Source: Zizania palustris
Taxonomy: Eukaryota; Streptophyta; Magnoliopsida; Poales; Poaceae
Length of the DNA: 64,000 bases
Direction: 5' to 3'
NCBI GenBank assembly: GCA_019279435.1
Contig: JAAALK010000289.1
Location: forward strand, 48,859,164 to 48,923,163
Shown: one piece after another, positions 33,313 through 45,379 of the stretch
Layout: each line of letters opens with the position of its first letter
How positions within the stretch are numbered: the first letter of the stretch is position 1
Translations under genes and position numbers: made by a program
The notes under the pieces: model-generated
The model's input: only the letters and a program-made list of their open reading frames with translations
Databases searched by the model: none
What the model was told of the DNA's origin: nothing

Positions 33313-34444
33313 GCATGGCTTCGGTACACGGACGGACGAAGTTCGAGCTGGGAGTAGCTGCGAAGTCGTGGTGATCCACTCCGGAGGTGTTGGTGCGAAG
33401 ACCCAAGGAGCTTTGACGGCTTCGGCTCAAAACCGTCACTATATCGAAGGACTTCTTCGGCGGAGCGAAGGCCAACAGGCTGCAGGCTTCTCGCCGAAGC
33501 TACCGCACCCTCCGGTGCGAAGGGAGGTTCCAGAAGTCAACACTGTAAAGGCTGACACTGTCTGTTCTGAAAAAGGCTGACACTGTCCCCTCTGCAGCTG
33601 ACAGAGAAGCCTCCAGAATAAAGGTGGACTACCTTTTGTACCCCTTAGTTCTGTAGAGACAAAATGAATGTAAACCCTAGGGGTAGTGTAGTCAATTCCT
33701 TTGGGTGAACTGTGGGCTATAAATATGGGGGCTCGGTAGGTAACATTCAACACTTTGAGCATTCTGTTGAGCTCCTGTAGCCACACACTTCGATTGAATA
33801 CATCCAGAGAGTTCATTTTCTGTGTTCCTTGTTCAAGCGGCGAAGCCCTGTTTTCCTGTGCTTTTGCTTGAGCTCGCGTTGCATACTTCGCTAGTTTAGT
33901 GCACCGAAGCCTGTTGAGGCGAAGGCTGTTTTTGTGCGAGGTGTGTTTTGTCAGTGTGCTTTCGCTCTGTGTAACAGGAGGTGTGACCTCGCTGCTTACT
34001 AGCGAAGCCCTGATTGTTGCCCGTTTTGCTTCTTGTGTCGAAGCCCCTAGTGTAGTCTGTTTGTGTGCGTGTAGACCTTCGTGTACAAAGCGCAGCACCA
34101 GTTGCTGTTGCCAAGTTCCTGGTCGAAGTCCTCAGAGGGCTGTCCACTCCTGCGAAGGGTGAAGTGCGAAGCCTGCTCGAAGCACCTCGTGTGCGGAGCC
34201 TGCACTGACTTAGCAGAGTTGACTTTCGGGGGTTGTAAGTGGAGCGAAGTCTTCTTGGCTTCGAACTTTTGCTACTCCGAAGCCTGTGTTCGAAGGTGTC
34301 GAAGTACCTCCGAACCAGACCTTCGAAGGTAGTGTTCGAAGCCTGTTCCGTAGAAGACAGAACTGATTCCGAAGGCTAGTTTTTAGCCCGAAATTTTAAA
34401 AGCTCCCATTCACCCCCCCTCTGGTCGCCGTTTTCGGTCCAACA
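33313..34444 (+). repeat. SIRE LTR fragment in plus orientation (c' and B blocks)
   Basis: It comprises the 170-bp block 33313-33482 (inverted copy of 25446-25615) and 962 bp ending CCAACA. Block B has a TATA box, TATAAATA (33718-33725). It also has the CACCCCCCCTCTGG motif just before the end, which marks the 3' end of this LTR class. Both show plus orientation, opposite to the neighbouring gag. The A part (about 840 bp) is missing here, so this is not an ordinary 5' LTR. Confidence 0.85.
33718..33725 (+). promoter_or_regulatory. TATA box in the SIRE LTR fragment
   Basis: TATAAATA followed by GGGG and leader-like sequence. It points away from gag-pol, toward LINE-1 ORF1, so it could drive readthrough to the right. 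Confidence 0.55.
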
Positions 34445-34449
34445 CTCTC

Positions 34450-36390
34450 CCCCCGCCCCCTCTAGTTCCCGAGACCTTTTTGTCTTTTCTCCTTGCCCTA
34501 GGGCCAACTCTGTTATGTATACGTCTAGTTACACGTCCTCTCAGGCCTCGGAAGTTGAAGAGCCCCTCTACCCCCTCTCCGCCCATCGCTTCGGTTCCCC
34601 TGATCACTTCCAGCAACTCCCTCTTCGCCTCACTGGTTCCGCCTCCTCCTTGGCCGTCCCCATGTCCAAATTTCTAGTCAACCCGCTCCCCTTCCTTCCG
34701 CTCGAGGTCCCCATCGATGACGCTGGAGGTGCGCTTCGCAGGCAGCGTGCGCTCATCTTCGTCTCGGGAGACTACATCAAGTTGAACGAAGACCTCACCA
34801 TCGTCGAGTGTGAAGTTGTCATGGACATGGAGGAGTGCCGTCCTCTCCTATAGGTGGTCCGCCATCACCTGATGCAGGTACTTCAACTCCAAGTTCTTCG
34901 ATGCAGCCTTTACCCTCTCGGTGTTGGCATCTTCAGAATGGCAAACGTCTTCGACCGAGACTTCTTGGTCAGTTCAAGTCCTTACTTCATCAATGGGAGC
35001 TTAATCTGGTTCATCTGCTGCGAAAAAGGGATCAACTTTCACCAATCCCCTGTTGCTTGTTCGGGCTTGGTCATGTTTCTAGGGTATCCCCTAGACTTCA
35101 AGCACCTTCACTTTCTGCAACAAGCGTGTGCCACCTTCAGCAAGTTAGTCTTTTGGCACAAAGATGATCCCATCTTGGCCAGAGTGTTACTGAAGGTTTT
35201 GTATGATTATCCCTTGGAGATTCCCCACAGCATCACACTCAAGTTTAGCTGTAGTTTGGATGGGGCTGGCAGGTCTTGGACATTTCCAGTCTACCTGCTT
35301 CAATCGGAGTTGGCTGACTTTGCCCCCGGCGATGAGGATCCGCTTGCTCCGAACAACGACAATCCACGCCCCTTTATGGTCACATTCTCCCGAGAGAACC
35401 TCGCTTGGATTCAGCATTGGGCGGATCAGTAACACTTCGGTCATCAAGATCAACACTAGCATGATGCTCCCATTCCTCCAGATTTCCACATACCGAACCC
35501 CAATGTCGATCAGCAGCAAGGCAGCGATAATCACACCGGTATCTCCAGAATTTCAAGTAAGGAAGAAATGAACCGGTACTCTCCTGTCAGGGGTTTGCCC
35601 TCTCTGCCAATTCCCTTACCGGTGGTGGCCCAACCAAATCTGTATTTTGTTGCTGCGCCCGTGCACGTTCTGAACCCCAACCCAGTGGGTGCTGGTGCTA
35701 CTAAGGAGGATAAATCCATTATCATTTGTACCCATCAAATCCGCCGCATGCCAACTCTGCCTGAACCAACCCCACCAATCAAGGTGAAGCACACTCCCTC
35801 CTCAACCCAAGGTTTAGCAGGAGTCTTCGTATTAAAAATCGGTTGTAGGGGTTCAAGCGGCAGCCCTCTACCTCAAAGGTGCCTGACTTGCCTACCATCC
35901 ATACATACATTGACATATCCAGGTCTGATACATCTTACCTGCCTCTCACTTTACAATCCCTGGTCCATACAGCTACTCATTTATGTGGGTTCAACATTTC
36001 AAATACTGCCCTCACTTCTATGCTACTTAGTGAGGACTCAGATAAGCGTCCGGTTCAGTTGGTGATTGGTGCAGAAGCAACCTTCTCAGCCTTGTCAAAT
36101 GATGCCTTACTCGGATATGTTGGACGACCTAGACTCGGTGTCAGCAGTATCCCTAGGCTCAGTGTATTTTGGTGTTCAACTCATGTTGTCGTACTGTTTT
36201 TGTCGTTACTGCCTGGCTTGTTCAAATTGTTGCCAGACAATCTGTTTGCTTTTGTGGTTGCCTGTTGTGCTGAACCAAAGTGGGTTTGCTTACCCGTCTC
36301 AATCTACTTCCTATTGTTCCTCGTCAAGGTCATTTTCGGCTCTGTGCCCTATGGGTTTGTGGCCTTCAGCTTACTACTCACACTTTTACA
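34450..36390 (+). pseudogene. LINE-1 ORF1, remainder
   Basis: ORF1 protein of plant L1 LINEs binds the element's RNA. Recognisable blocks match LINE-2: NPLPFLPLE, GGALRRQRA, SLYPLGVGIFRMANV and FLGYPLD. Frames 34515-34853, 34854-35432 and 35568-36065 are separated by a stop (34851-34853) and frameshifts. The end of ORF1 merges into the ORF2 start region near 36391. Confidence 0.7.
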
Positions 36391-38339
36391 ATGAATCGAC
36401 ATTCACACTGGTTAATTCTGAATTGGAACATACATGGTCATAACGCTGAGGAAAAATGCATGGCAGTTAAGCATTTGCTCCTTCACAACAATTACTCCAT
36501 CTTCTGTCTTCAGGAAACCAAAAAAGCTTTCTTCGATCACTCAACTATCAAATGATTTTCCCCTAAGCGCTTCGACCAATTCGCTTTCAGCCCGGCCGTC
36601 GGCTCGTCTAGAGGGATTTTAGTTGGATGGATGGGCTCTCGTTTCACTGGAAGTATTATTTTTCCTCCAAATTTCATATCACAGTCCGCTTTACATCTAT
36701 TATTAACGGTATCAGCTAGCACTTGTCCTCAGTTTACGAGCCCAGGAGAATGATACTTTCATTTCTTGGCTCTTAAGCCTAGATATTTCCCCTCAGGACA
36801 ATTGGATCTTCATGGGAGATTTTAATCTTTATCGTTTCCCCTCTAACAGGAATAAACTAGGAGCCAATTCTGTTGATATAAGCAATTTCAATCTAGTTAT
36901 CAACTCTTTGGGCCGCTGCAAGTCCCACTCTCAGGCTGCAAATACACTTGGAGCAATATGCACGAATCCCCTACCCTGGAACAACTTTATTGGTGTTTGA
37001 CTTATGCTAATTGGTTATTTGCTTTTCCGAGAACTTTCTTCACTGCCCTCTCACACACTACCTCTGATCATGTCCCCTGTCAGATTGGGATTTCTTCCAC
37101 CGTCCGCAAGTCCTAGGTTTTTGGGTTTGAGAATTATTGGACTGAATTACCAGGTTTTTTTTGAGCTGGTTCACTCCTGCTGGAATTCGTCTCACATCTT
37201 GAACCCCGTCCAGCGTATTGCTTTCAAGCTCAATTCGCTTCGCAAGGCTCTCCTCCCCTGGCGTAAGAGAATAGGGGCCTTCAATACCTGGATCAAACAT
37301 TCTTCTGTTGTGCTCTAGGCCATCGACCACTTGGAAGAGCTTAGGCAACTATCCCTTCCCGAGCGCAATTTTCGGCAACTGCTTAAAGAACACATCTCTC
37401 AACTGCTTCGGAATCAGAACTCTTATTGGGAGCAACGTTATATTGTGCGGTGGATGAAATTGGGTGATGAAAACACCAAGTTTTTTCACTTGGCGGCTTC
37501 AGCTCGTCGACAACTTAATTCTATTCAATCTATCGACAATTCTGAAGGCATCTCGGTTTCCTCTTTGGAAGATAAGGCTGAGACCTTTTTGAATTTCTTC
37601 TTAAGTAAAATAGGCTTCTCCTTGCATCCGATCATGCACTTCATTTTGGAATCGCTGATCCCTCGGCTTGCCGGCCTGGGCCACCTAGCCGACCCAATCA
37701 GCCCAAGCGAGCTCGATGCAGTTATCAAGTCTCTTCCGGCCAACAAAGCCCCCGGCCCAGATGGTTTCAACGACCATTTTTATAAAGCTTGCTGGCACAT
37801 CATCCGTCATGATTTCTATGATCTTGGAGTGTTTTTTTCCACTAACCCTCCTTGCCTCAAAGCCATCAATGGGTCGTTCATTACCTTACTCCCCAAAGGC
37901 AACAATCCCACCATTATTAGGGACTTTAGGCCGATTTCTCCCCTCAACAACAACATCAAATTATTGACCAAAGTTTTGGCTAACATATTACAACCAATTA
38001 TAGATAAAATTACACACAAGAATCAATATGGCTTCATCAAAGACAGAACTATTCAAGACTGCATTGCCTGGGTTCTTCAATTTACTCATATTTGCAAACA
38101 TTCTAGAGAAAAGACAATTATATTAAAGTTGGACTTCGAAAAAGCCTTTGACACAATTGAGCACTCAGTCATCCTTCAACTGCTCTCCTATCTTGGCTTC
38201 ATGGACATTTGGACTTCCTGGATTTGGTCCATCTTTGCCTCAGGCTTCTCTTCCATTCTTATTAATGGCATTCCGGGAAAATTCTTTCACTACAAAAGAG
38301 GTGTCCGGCAAGGGGACCCCCTCTCCCCCTCCTGTTTGT
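36391..38339 (+). pseudogene. LINE-1 ORF2 endonuclease and first part of reverse transcriptase
   Basis: The ATG at 36391 opens MNRHSHWLILNWNIHG, and the AP-like endonuclease motifs LNWNIHG, CLQETK and MGDFNLYRF (36812) are visible, but stops occur from 36553 on. From 37331 an intact 338-codon part has RT sequence: NKAPGPDGFN, ITLLPKGNNP, FRPISPLNN, NQYGFIKDRTIQD, LKLDFEKAFDTIEHS and GVRQGDPLSP. LINE-2 then interrupts it at 38339. The RT part is better kept than the endonuclease. Confidence 0.88.
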
Positions 38340-38455
38340 TTTTTTGAGACAAACCAGTAGGAGAAGCTCCTACTCATATTTTAATATTAATAATAAACAA
38401 AAAACAAACTAGAGACCAGAGCAAACAACGTGAGGGGGAAGGGGGAGGGGATGGA

Positions 38456-41400
38456 TTACAGAGGAAGGTTACAGGAGCCCAGCCAGCACCTAAGAGCCCA
38501 TTTAAGCCGGGGAGGGAACCACTGGGACTGAACTGAGAACAAAGTAATGAACAAGCACAGCCACCCCCCAACCGAGGGAGCCAAGGCATCGAAAATACAC
38601 CTATTCCTGACCAACCAGAGGGACCAAGCAGCCATGATCACAACATCCATAAAGAAAGGTTTGCCAAACCTTCTTCTAGCATCCATGAGATTGTCTTGAA
38701 CGGAAGAATCGATCTGCCAGTGGAGACCCAGCAAGCTCCAGCATTGACGACTGAAAGTGCAGTCAAAAAATAAGTGGGCCGTCGTATCCTCAACATCTGA
38801 GGAGAAGAGGCAACAATTGGGGTCTTCTACCGCGGTGAGGATGCGCTTTCGGTGGAGAATATATTTTGTGTTGAGTCGATCAACCAGAAGAAGCCAGAAG
38901 AATACTTTAAGCTTGTTGGAACACTTGGACCTCCATAGCCATTTGAAAGAGGCATGGGGCTGCATGAATTTGAACTGGTAACCGTAGAACTGTCTGGGAC
39001 AGTAAATTGTGGAGTTCCAAATAAAAGACCAATTGTCTGAGCTGCCGTCTCGGAGGACTCTGTTGGTCGTGAGCTGCTGCAGGTGGGTAAACTCATGGTA
39101 GGCTTCGAAGGAGAGAGGTAGGTGGAAATTATCAGATGGGTTGTTTTGGCTAAGAAAGTAGACTGAGCAAAGGTGGAGTTTGGCGAAGGAGAACAGGTGG
39201 GGGAGAGAATGGTGAAGGGGAGGGCCACACTAGCCATCTTCCTAGAAGGAGACCGACCGCCCACTAAGGATGTAAGGAGAGGCCACTTCCCTAAACTGGT
39301 TAGCCAAGCCGACAATATCCCACCACCAGCAAGAGCCTCTGGGGGAGGAGAGGTGGGGGGGGTAGACGAGGTGGTGTAGTTGAGGCAGATCAGCTTAACC
39401 CAGGGGGTGTCGTGATCAGCCAAGAAGTTGCAGAAGTGCTTAAGGAGGAGGGCGGAGTTCTGGGTGCGAAGATCGATAACCCCCAACCCACCTTTGAGCT
39501 TGGGTCTGCAAACCAGATGCCAAGCCACCCTGGACGAAGAGCCCGCATTGATGCTATTACCATGCCAAAGGAAGTTGCGGCGGGCCCGATCGATACAGTA
39601 GATTACCTTCGCGGGGATCTTTAAAGAAAGACGTTTGGTGACGTTGTTGATTAGGAAGCCAAAATCAGCAAACTTGGGCTACAACGTCCCAAGGGGAAGG
39701 CCAAGGTAGGTGAAAGGCAAGGAACCCACCGGACAACCGAAGGTGGCAACGAGAAGGGCCGCCTTCTGCTCAGGAATATTGATTGGAATAAGGGAGGACT
39801 TGGAAAGGTTAACTCTGAGACCGGTGGACTAAGAGAAGGAATGCAAGATGCCACGGAGGAGGAACAAGTTCCGTTGGTCAGCCCAAAGAAAAATAATAGT
39901 GTCATCAGCATATTGAGCCATAGGGAAGTCGAGGTGATCAAGATGACACCTGGGACCCAGGATGACCCCAAGTTGGGTAGCCATGTTGATAATATGCTGA
40001 AGAAGATCAGCAGCAAGGACAAACAGAAGGGGGGGAGAGTGGGTCACCCTGCCGCACTCCTCTTTTACAAAGAAAGAATTTCCCGGAGGAGCCATTGAGT
40101 AGAACTGAAGAGAAGCCAGAAGAGAGGATGAGCTTGATCCAGGAGATCCAAGTGCTGGGGAAGCCTAGATGAGACATCATGAGCAAGATGGTGGAGTGCT
40201 CGATGGTGTCGAATGCCTTTTCAAAGTCAAGTTTCAGGATGATGGCCTCTTGCCTCGACTTCTTGCATCTGTGAGTCAACTCCAGGGCCCAAGCAATGCA
40301 GTCCTGGATGTTACGACCCTTAATGAATCCGTATTGATTTTTATGGATGAGTGAAGTGATGACCCCCTGTAATCTATTAGCAAGGACCTTGGTGATGATC
40401 TTGACGCTACTGTTGATAAGGGAGATGGGCCGAAAGTCACGGACGGAGGCTGTGTTGTCTATTTTGGGGATAAGAGCAATGTAGGAGCCATTGATGGGCT
40501 GGAGCTGAGTGGTGTAGTGGGAGAAGGAGGAGGCTAAAGCGAGGAAGTCTTGACGGATGATGGGCCAACAAGCCTTTTAGAAGGCCCCGTTGAAACCATC
40601 CGGGCCAGGGGCCTTGTCCGGATGGGAGGCCCAGACAACAGCATCAAAGCTCAGAGGCCGAGATGTCGTCTCCAAGGAAGTCAAGACCCGGGAGACTGGG
40701 AATGAGATGGGCCAGGTCAAAGGCCATGGAAGGACAAGAGGAAAAACCCATTTTAGAGAGGAAAACTCCAGAAAGACGTCGGCTTTGTCCTGGATGGAAG
40801 TGGCCCAAGAATCATCCTCCAGCAGGATGGAAGGGATGGCATTCTGGCGCCTTCTAATGGTGGCAGCAGAGTGAAAGAATTTGGTGCTGGCATCACCAAG
40901 CTTAGCCCATCGGAGTGTGAATCTTTGCTTCCAATACCTATTCTGGAGGTCCAGGAGGAAAGCCAGATGGCTCCGAAGAATAGATCTGAAGCGAATCTCC
41001 GGCCCAGAGAGCGGGCGAAGTTCTTCCCTTCTGTCAAGGAAGTCCAGAATAATGGAGGAGTTTCTTATCCAGAGCTCAAAACCGCCCCAATGATGTTGCC
41101 ATTTGGAAAGAGTCTTCTGGAGGGCTCTGAGCTTTGAGGCAATGTGCTGGGCCAGGTCAAGAGGATAGGTCCCGGAATTCCAGCACGACTGAACAAGGTT
41201 CAGAAAGCCCGAGAGCTTGAGCTAGTAGTTCTCAAAGCGGAAGATGGAGGACCAAGGGATGGAGGTCCCAATCTTGACCAGGCAAGGGCAATGGTCGGAG
41301 CTGGTGTTGGGGAGGGCGAGGAAGGAGGTGTTGGGGAAAGAAGAAGCCAAGTGGGGGGAGGAGAGATACCAGTCCAGCAACACCAAGATGGAAGGACTTT

Positions 41401-42109
41401 GCCTATTGCTCCAAGAGAAATTCCGATTCTGAAGATGGATGTCATGGATACCTAAGGTGCCAATGATGTTGTTGAAGGTGGCCATGAGATTGTGATTTAG
41501 ATGTCCTCCATTCTTGTTGTTGGGGAAGCGGTAGAGATTAAAGTCACCCACAAACAACCAGTCCGAGTCGGGTGGAATAGACAAGGAGAGAAACCAGGAG
41601 ACAAAAGGTGGGCGGTCGATGCCCCTGCATGGACCGTAGATGTTAGACAGGGTCCAAGAGGAGCCATTCAACACAGAAGTAAAAGAGATGGTCAAGTGGA
41701 AGTGGGAGGAGGAGAGTAGGACCCCAAAGAAATGGGCTATGTTCCAGCCGATGAAAAGCCCCCCAGTCGAACCCAGAGCAGGGACGAAGGAGAACTTGTC
41801 AAGGCGCCTGGGACAGAATGTCCGCACCAAGGAGGGCTCGAGGGAGGCCATCTTAGTTTCCTGGAGGCAGCCAACATCTGCCTTGGCCGAGATGATGAGA
41901 TTGCGGACCGCAAGCCGCTTGGAACTGGAGTTAAGGCCACGCACGTTCCAGCTAACCACCTGCCAGAATCTTGTGCCACCCATCAAAAACAACGAGGCCA
42001 GGAAAAGAGCAAGGTAGTGAGCAAGGGCACACATGCCAAATGCAAAAGGAATAACGGATGCGAGGAAGCAGCAAGTAAGCAAGCCAATAAATGGCAAATA
42101 AGAGCACAA
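38456..42109 (-). pseudogene. LINE-2 ORF2 (endonuclease, reverse transcriptase, zinc-binding domain)
   Basis: The endonuclease (41222-42109) has SWNVRGLN, CLQETK, SNIYGP, VGDFNLYRF and SSDHCP, the usual metal and catalytic motifs. RT follows in broken frames: LKLDFEKAFDTIEHS and GVRQGDPLSP (40007-40279), then LLFVLAADLL and the catalytic AQYADDTIIFL (39829-40095), then MAWHLVCRPKLKGGLGVIDL (39528 leftward). The C-terminal zinc-binding domain of RT (38456-38965) has FKWLWRSKCSNKLKVFFWLL, DRLNTKYILHRK, CCLFSSDVEDTTAHLFFDC and MAAWSLWLVRN. At least three frame breaks make it inactive as it stands. Confidence 0.88.
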
Positions 42110-42210
42110 TCATAGTGTCAGGGGGATAAAGTATGTGGCACAAACAGTTGAGCCACCAAAATAAGGTCATATTACAGCCCTCCCAGGGCAACGGTCGGCA
42201 CACAGGCCAA

Positions 42211-44959
42211 TTAGATGGAGCAGTTTTGATCATCATATTGAGCAGGAGCAATGGCAGGGAGGACCACCACAGAAGAAGCCGCGGAGGGACCAACATCAGC
42301 AGGCGCAGAAGAGGCAGCGACGTCCTCAGAATCACTAAAAAGAAGATAGGAGGTGGACACCACATCAGCGCTTAGGGCACAAAGATTGACCGCAGAATGT
42401 TGAATTTGTTGAATAGAGAGTGGAGGGCAGGGGGTGGCCAACCTGGAAAGCTCGATGTATTCCTCAATGGTTGGAAGCGGGGAAAGGTACTGGCCTCGAC
42501 CGCGACGAGATGAAGGTTTGTACCCCCTGAGCCTGGCCTTGATTCTGGCGCTCCACCTCAAACCCAGGACCGAAAGAGGAGGGGGTTGCATGGACGAGGA
42601 TGAGGAGGGGGTGGCCCAGGGAGCCCCGCCCCTTCGACACCTAGCGTAGATGAACTGAACTGGGAGGTTGGCGCGCTCTGGGGCTGCGAAGTTGGCGCGC
42701 TCTGGGGGAGCGGGGGTGTCAAGTTCAGCTAGAAGGTTGGCTTGCATCGCGGGGGAGGCAGGAGCCGAAGTGGACTAGGACCCAGGAGACTGGGGTCCAA
42801 CGGCAGCCCCTGGGGACCCCGGATTCTGCGAGGTGGCCTGGGGCGCCGGACGGGCTAGGGACAGGCGAGGCTGTTCCACGAAAGATTCTAAGGAGGATGC
42901 CGAGGAGACACCTGAAACTTCCATACTATCTTGGGGGTCATGATCCTCCAAGACGTCCTCCAATTGGGCCTCAGCCAAGTCCTCAAAGTCCTCGTCAAGG
43001 AAAGGTTCGGCCTCTTCCACCGGGTTGACGCCGACATGCTGATTCTGGTGGTCCGGGTGGGGTTGATTTGGCGGGTGCCATTGATTGGCCAAAGGGCCGA
43101 ACATCTGGTCGTCCGCCTAGTGTTGAATCCACTCCGGTTCCCTAGGCTGAATGGGTCCCAAGAAGGGATGGGGGTTCCCATTGTCCAGCGGCAGGGGTCT
43201 TCATCACTAGGCCACTGATCAGCGAGGTCGGATTGGAGTAGATAGAGTGGGAAGGTCCAAGAGCGTCCACCACCATCACGATCACAACCATGCTTGACCG
43301 TAATGCTTCGGGGAACATCCAGATCATCTTCATAGAGTACCTTGACGAGGACCCTTGCGAGGCTAGGGTCCGCCTCGTGCTAAAATAGGAGCTGGCCAAA
43401 GGAAGCACAGACTTGCTGGATGAATCCTAAGGTACGACCGTCCAGGGGGTACCCAAGGAACATCACCCAGCCAACCTTGGCGAAAGGCGATTGCTTGCAG
43501 TTGATGGCAGCATCGTGCTTGACGAAGCGAACCAATCTGCCATGGACAGAGAAGGGGGGAGAGTTGACAAGCGAGTCCCGCACACAATCCCCAACTTGTA
43601 AATGCCAACGCCCAATGGGTAGAGGGAGAAGCGGTCGACTTGGAGGTGCATATCGACACCAAGATGATGCCGGATGCCGATCAGCAGGTCCATCTTCTCG
43701 ACCAGCGAGAGGGGGCCATCATGTTCGACGATGGCGAACGTCTCGTTGCGCTTAAGGAGCTCTCCAGAGAGGGAGAGGAAGTTGCGTTGGCGCCGTAGAG
43801 GGCCACCACCATCACGGATCACACCGCCGTAGGGGAGGAAAGGAAGGGGGTTTGCCGGGAAGTTCGCCATAGGAAGGAATGGGAGCGGAGCAACCGACGG
43901 AGAGGGGAGGAAGGCAGGCGAGGGGGAGAGGAACAAGAGAGGAGTGGGTTGAAACGATGGGAGCAGGAGAAGGGGAGATCCCAGGCGCCTCAACTTCCGA
44001 GGCAACCGAGGCAGGCAGGTACGAGGGGGTGGGAAGGGAGCGCCCCAAACGAGGAGACGTGGGGGGCGGAAGTGGAAACGGCGGGGCAAGGGGAACTGGG
44101 CCGCGAGATCGCCAGTTGACGTAGGCAATTAATGCGGGGCGGCGAAAGGGGCAAGGCCACAGAGACCACGGGGTCCGATGCCTAGCATGCACCCGAGAAC
44201 CAATCTGGAGATCCGATTTGAGGCGCGAGAAGATATGCGCAACCGGAATTGCACCCTGCGAAACCGATAGAGCGGGGGGCTGCAGAGGCAGGCGACGCAA
44301 AGGGGAGGGGGTGCGTGAGGGAGGCGGTCGGCCCAGGAGCGAGGAGAGGCCACTGTTGAATTTGAAAGTGGTGCGGGGATCGATGATCGCAGCCTGGGAG
44401 CGAGAGCCAGGATGAGAGGAGGCAGGGAGGGGGCTTACCGGGGAAGGAAGGCTAGCCGGGGAAGGAAGGGGGCACAACAAGGAGCCAACCCTAAGTGCTG
44501 GGGGAGGCAGGGAGGAAGACGAAGGAGCGGTGGAAAGAAAGAGATAACGTCACAGAACGTAACTTTCTTGGTGGGAAGAGCCGAATTACGAACAGAAGAA
44601 TGTAAAGCGGGACGAAGGGGGGAAGGGAGGGGAGGACGACGTTGGCCGGGGGCCAAGCGAGAATGAGTCCCCGTCTGTTGGCTGGACGAACGAGAGAACG
44701 AGGAATGACTCCGACTAGGGATAGGGGTCCAGCTCGCACGTTCCTCCGTGGACCAAAGGCGAAGGTCCTTAGACCAGCGAGGGCCACCATCGTGCCAAAG
44801 ATGAAAGTAGACGTCAAACTGGTCTATGATGATCTGCCAACGGTGGCAGACCTCAAAGCCCACTCGACGCGAGGAAACAGAGAACCTAAAGTGTCTGTCT
44901 TGGAGAAAGGAGACGTGGAAACCCACCGAAGTGCCTCCCAGGCAAGCATGTAGAGCCAT
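42211..44959 (-). pseudogene. LINE-2 ORF1, split by frameshifts
   Basis: The start block MALHACLGGTSVGFHVSFLQ (from 44959) and a W-rich region are followed by proline/serine-rich sequence, then NPLPFLPYGG, LRRQRNFLSLSGELLKRNE and DRFSLYPLGVGIYKLG (43463-44128). An acidic stretch (42775-43104) and a C-terminal region with CRRGGAP and RGYKPSSRRGRGQY (42211-42747) end it. The pieces lie in different frames. The family's ORF1 is an RNA-binding protein; no single domain is intact enough to name here. Confidence 0.7.
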
Positions 44960-45379
44960 GCTGACCGAGGACTCGGAGAGGCGGAAGGTAAAATGGTAGA
45001 AAACAGCCAGCAGGAAGAAGGAGCCAGCTGGGGAGGAAGAGGGGTGGTGGACCCGGGAGGCGAGAGAATCCAGAAGGAACTACTGAAAGTCCCGGTCGGG
45101 AGAGAAGTCCTAGGGGGCCACGAGCTCACGTAGATCCTGATCACCATCGAGCTCGGCCAGCGTTAGGTGAGGACCCATCGGGGCAAGGACGAGGAGGAAG
45201 GGAGAGAGGAGGGGGAGAGAGGGGGTAGAGAGGGGACACACCCGGAGGGACGGTCAGAGTAGAGCCGGCGAGGCGGCCCACCGGAGGGGAGCGTCGGTGA
45301 TGGAGGGGAAGGAGGAGCCATCGGGAGCCACGACCAGGGCGAGCGCCATCCTCTCCAGCGACTACCCCCTCCTGTTTGT

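Larger units (their letters stand above)
12357..34444 (-). mobile_element. SIRE-like Ty1/copia element with inverted LTR pieces
   Basis: The outer ends are TGAGAAACC (12357) and ...GGTCCAACA (34444), flanked by ctctc (12352-12356 and 34445-34449). Gag and pol run on the minus strand, with primer site at 33292-33302 and polypurine tract at about 26460-26471. Define A as the LTR-start block (TGAGAAACC...), c' as the 170-bp block 33313-33482 and B as 33483-34444. The plus strand then reads A, c (inverted), A (inverted), inverted interior, c', B. TATA box and terminal CACCCCCCCTCTGG in B have plus orientation, opposite to gag-pol. A normal copy would be A-c'-B, interior, A-c'-B in one direction. 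The molecule that integrated therefore seems to have been rearranged, by template switching or autointegration. Without the Tekay insertion it is about 9.8 kb. Confidence 0.88.
38340..45364 (-). mobile_element. LINE-2: full-length L1-type LINE inserted in LINE-1
   Basis: This 7,025-bp element has a perfect 15-bp target duplication ccccctcctgtttgt (38325-38339 and 45365-45379). Its 3' end is at the left, shown by a T-run at about 38340-38346 (the A-tail on the minus strand). It belongs to the same L1 family as LINE-1. ORF1 lies at the right and ORF2 at the left. Frameshifts and stops split both, so it is probably dead, although the exact target copy suggests a more recent event than LINE-1. 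Confidence 0.93.

Noticed and set aside
33313..34444. An ordinary 5' LTR of the SIRE element
   Set aside because: Its TATA box and end motif point opposite to gag-pol, and the A block is missing.
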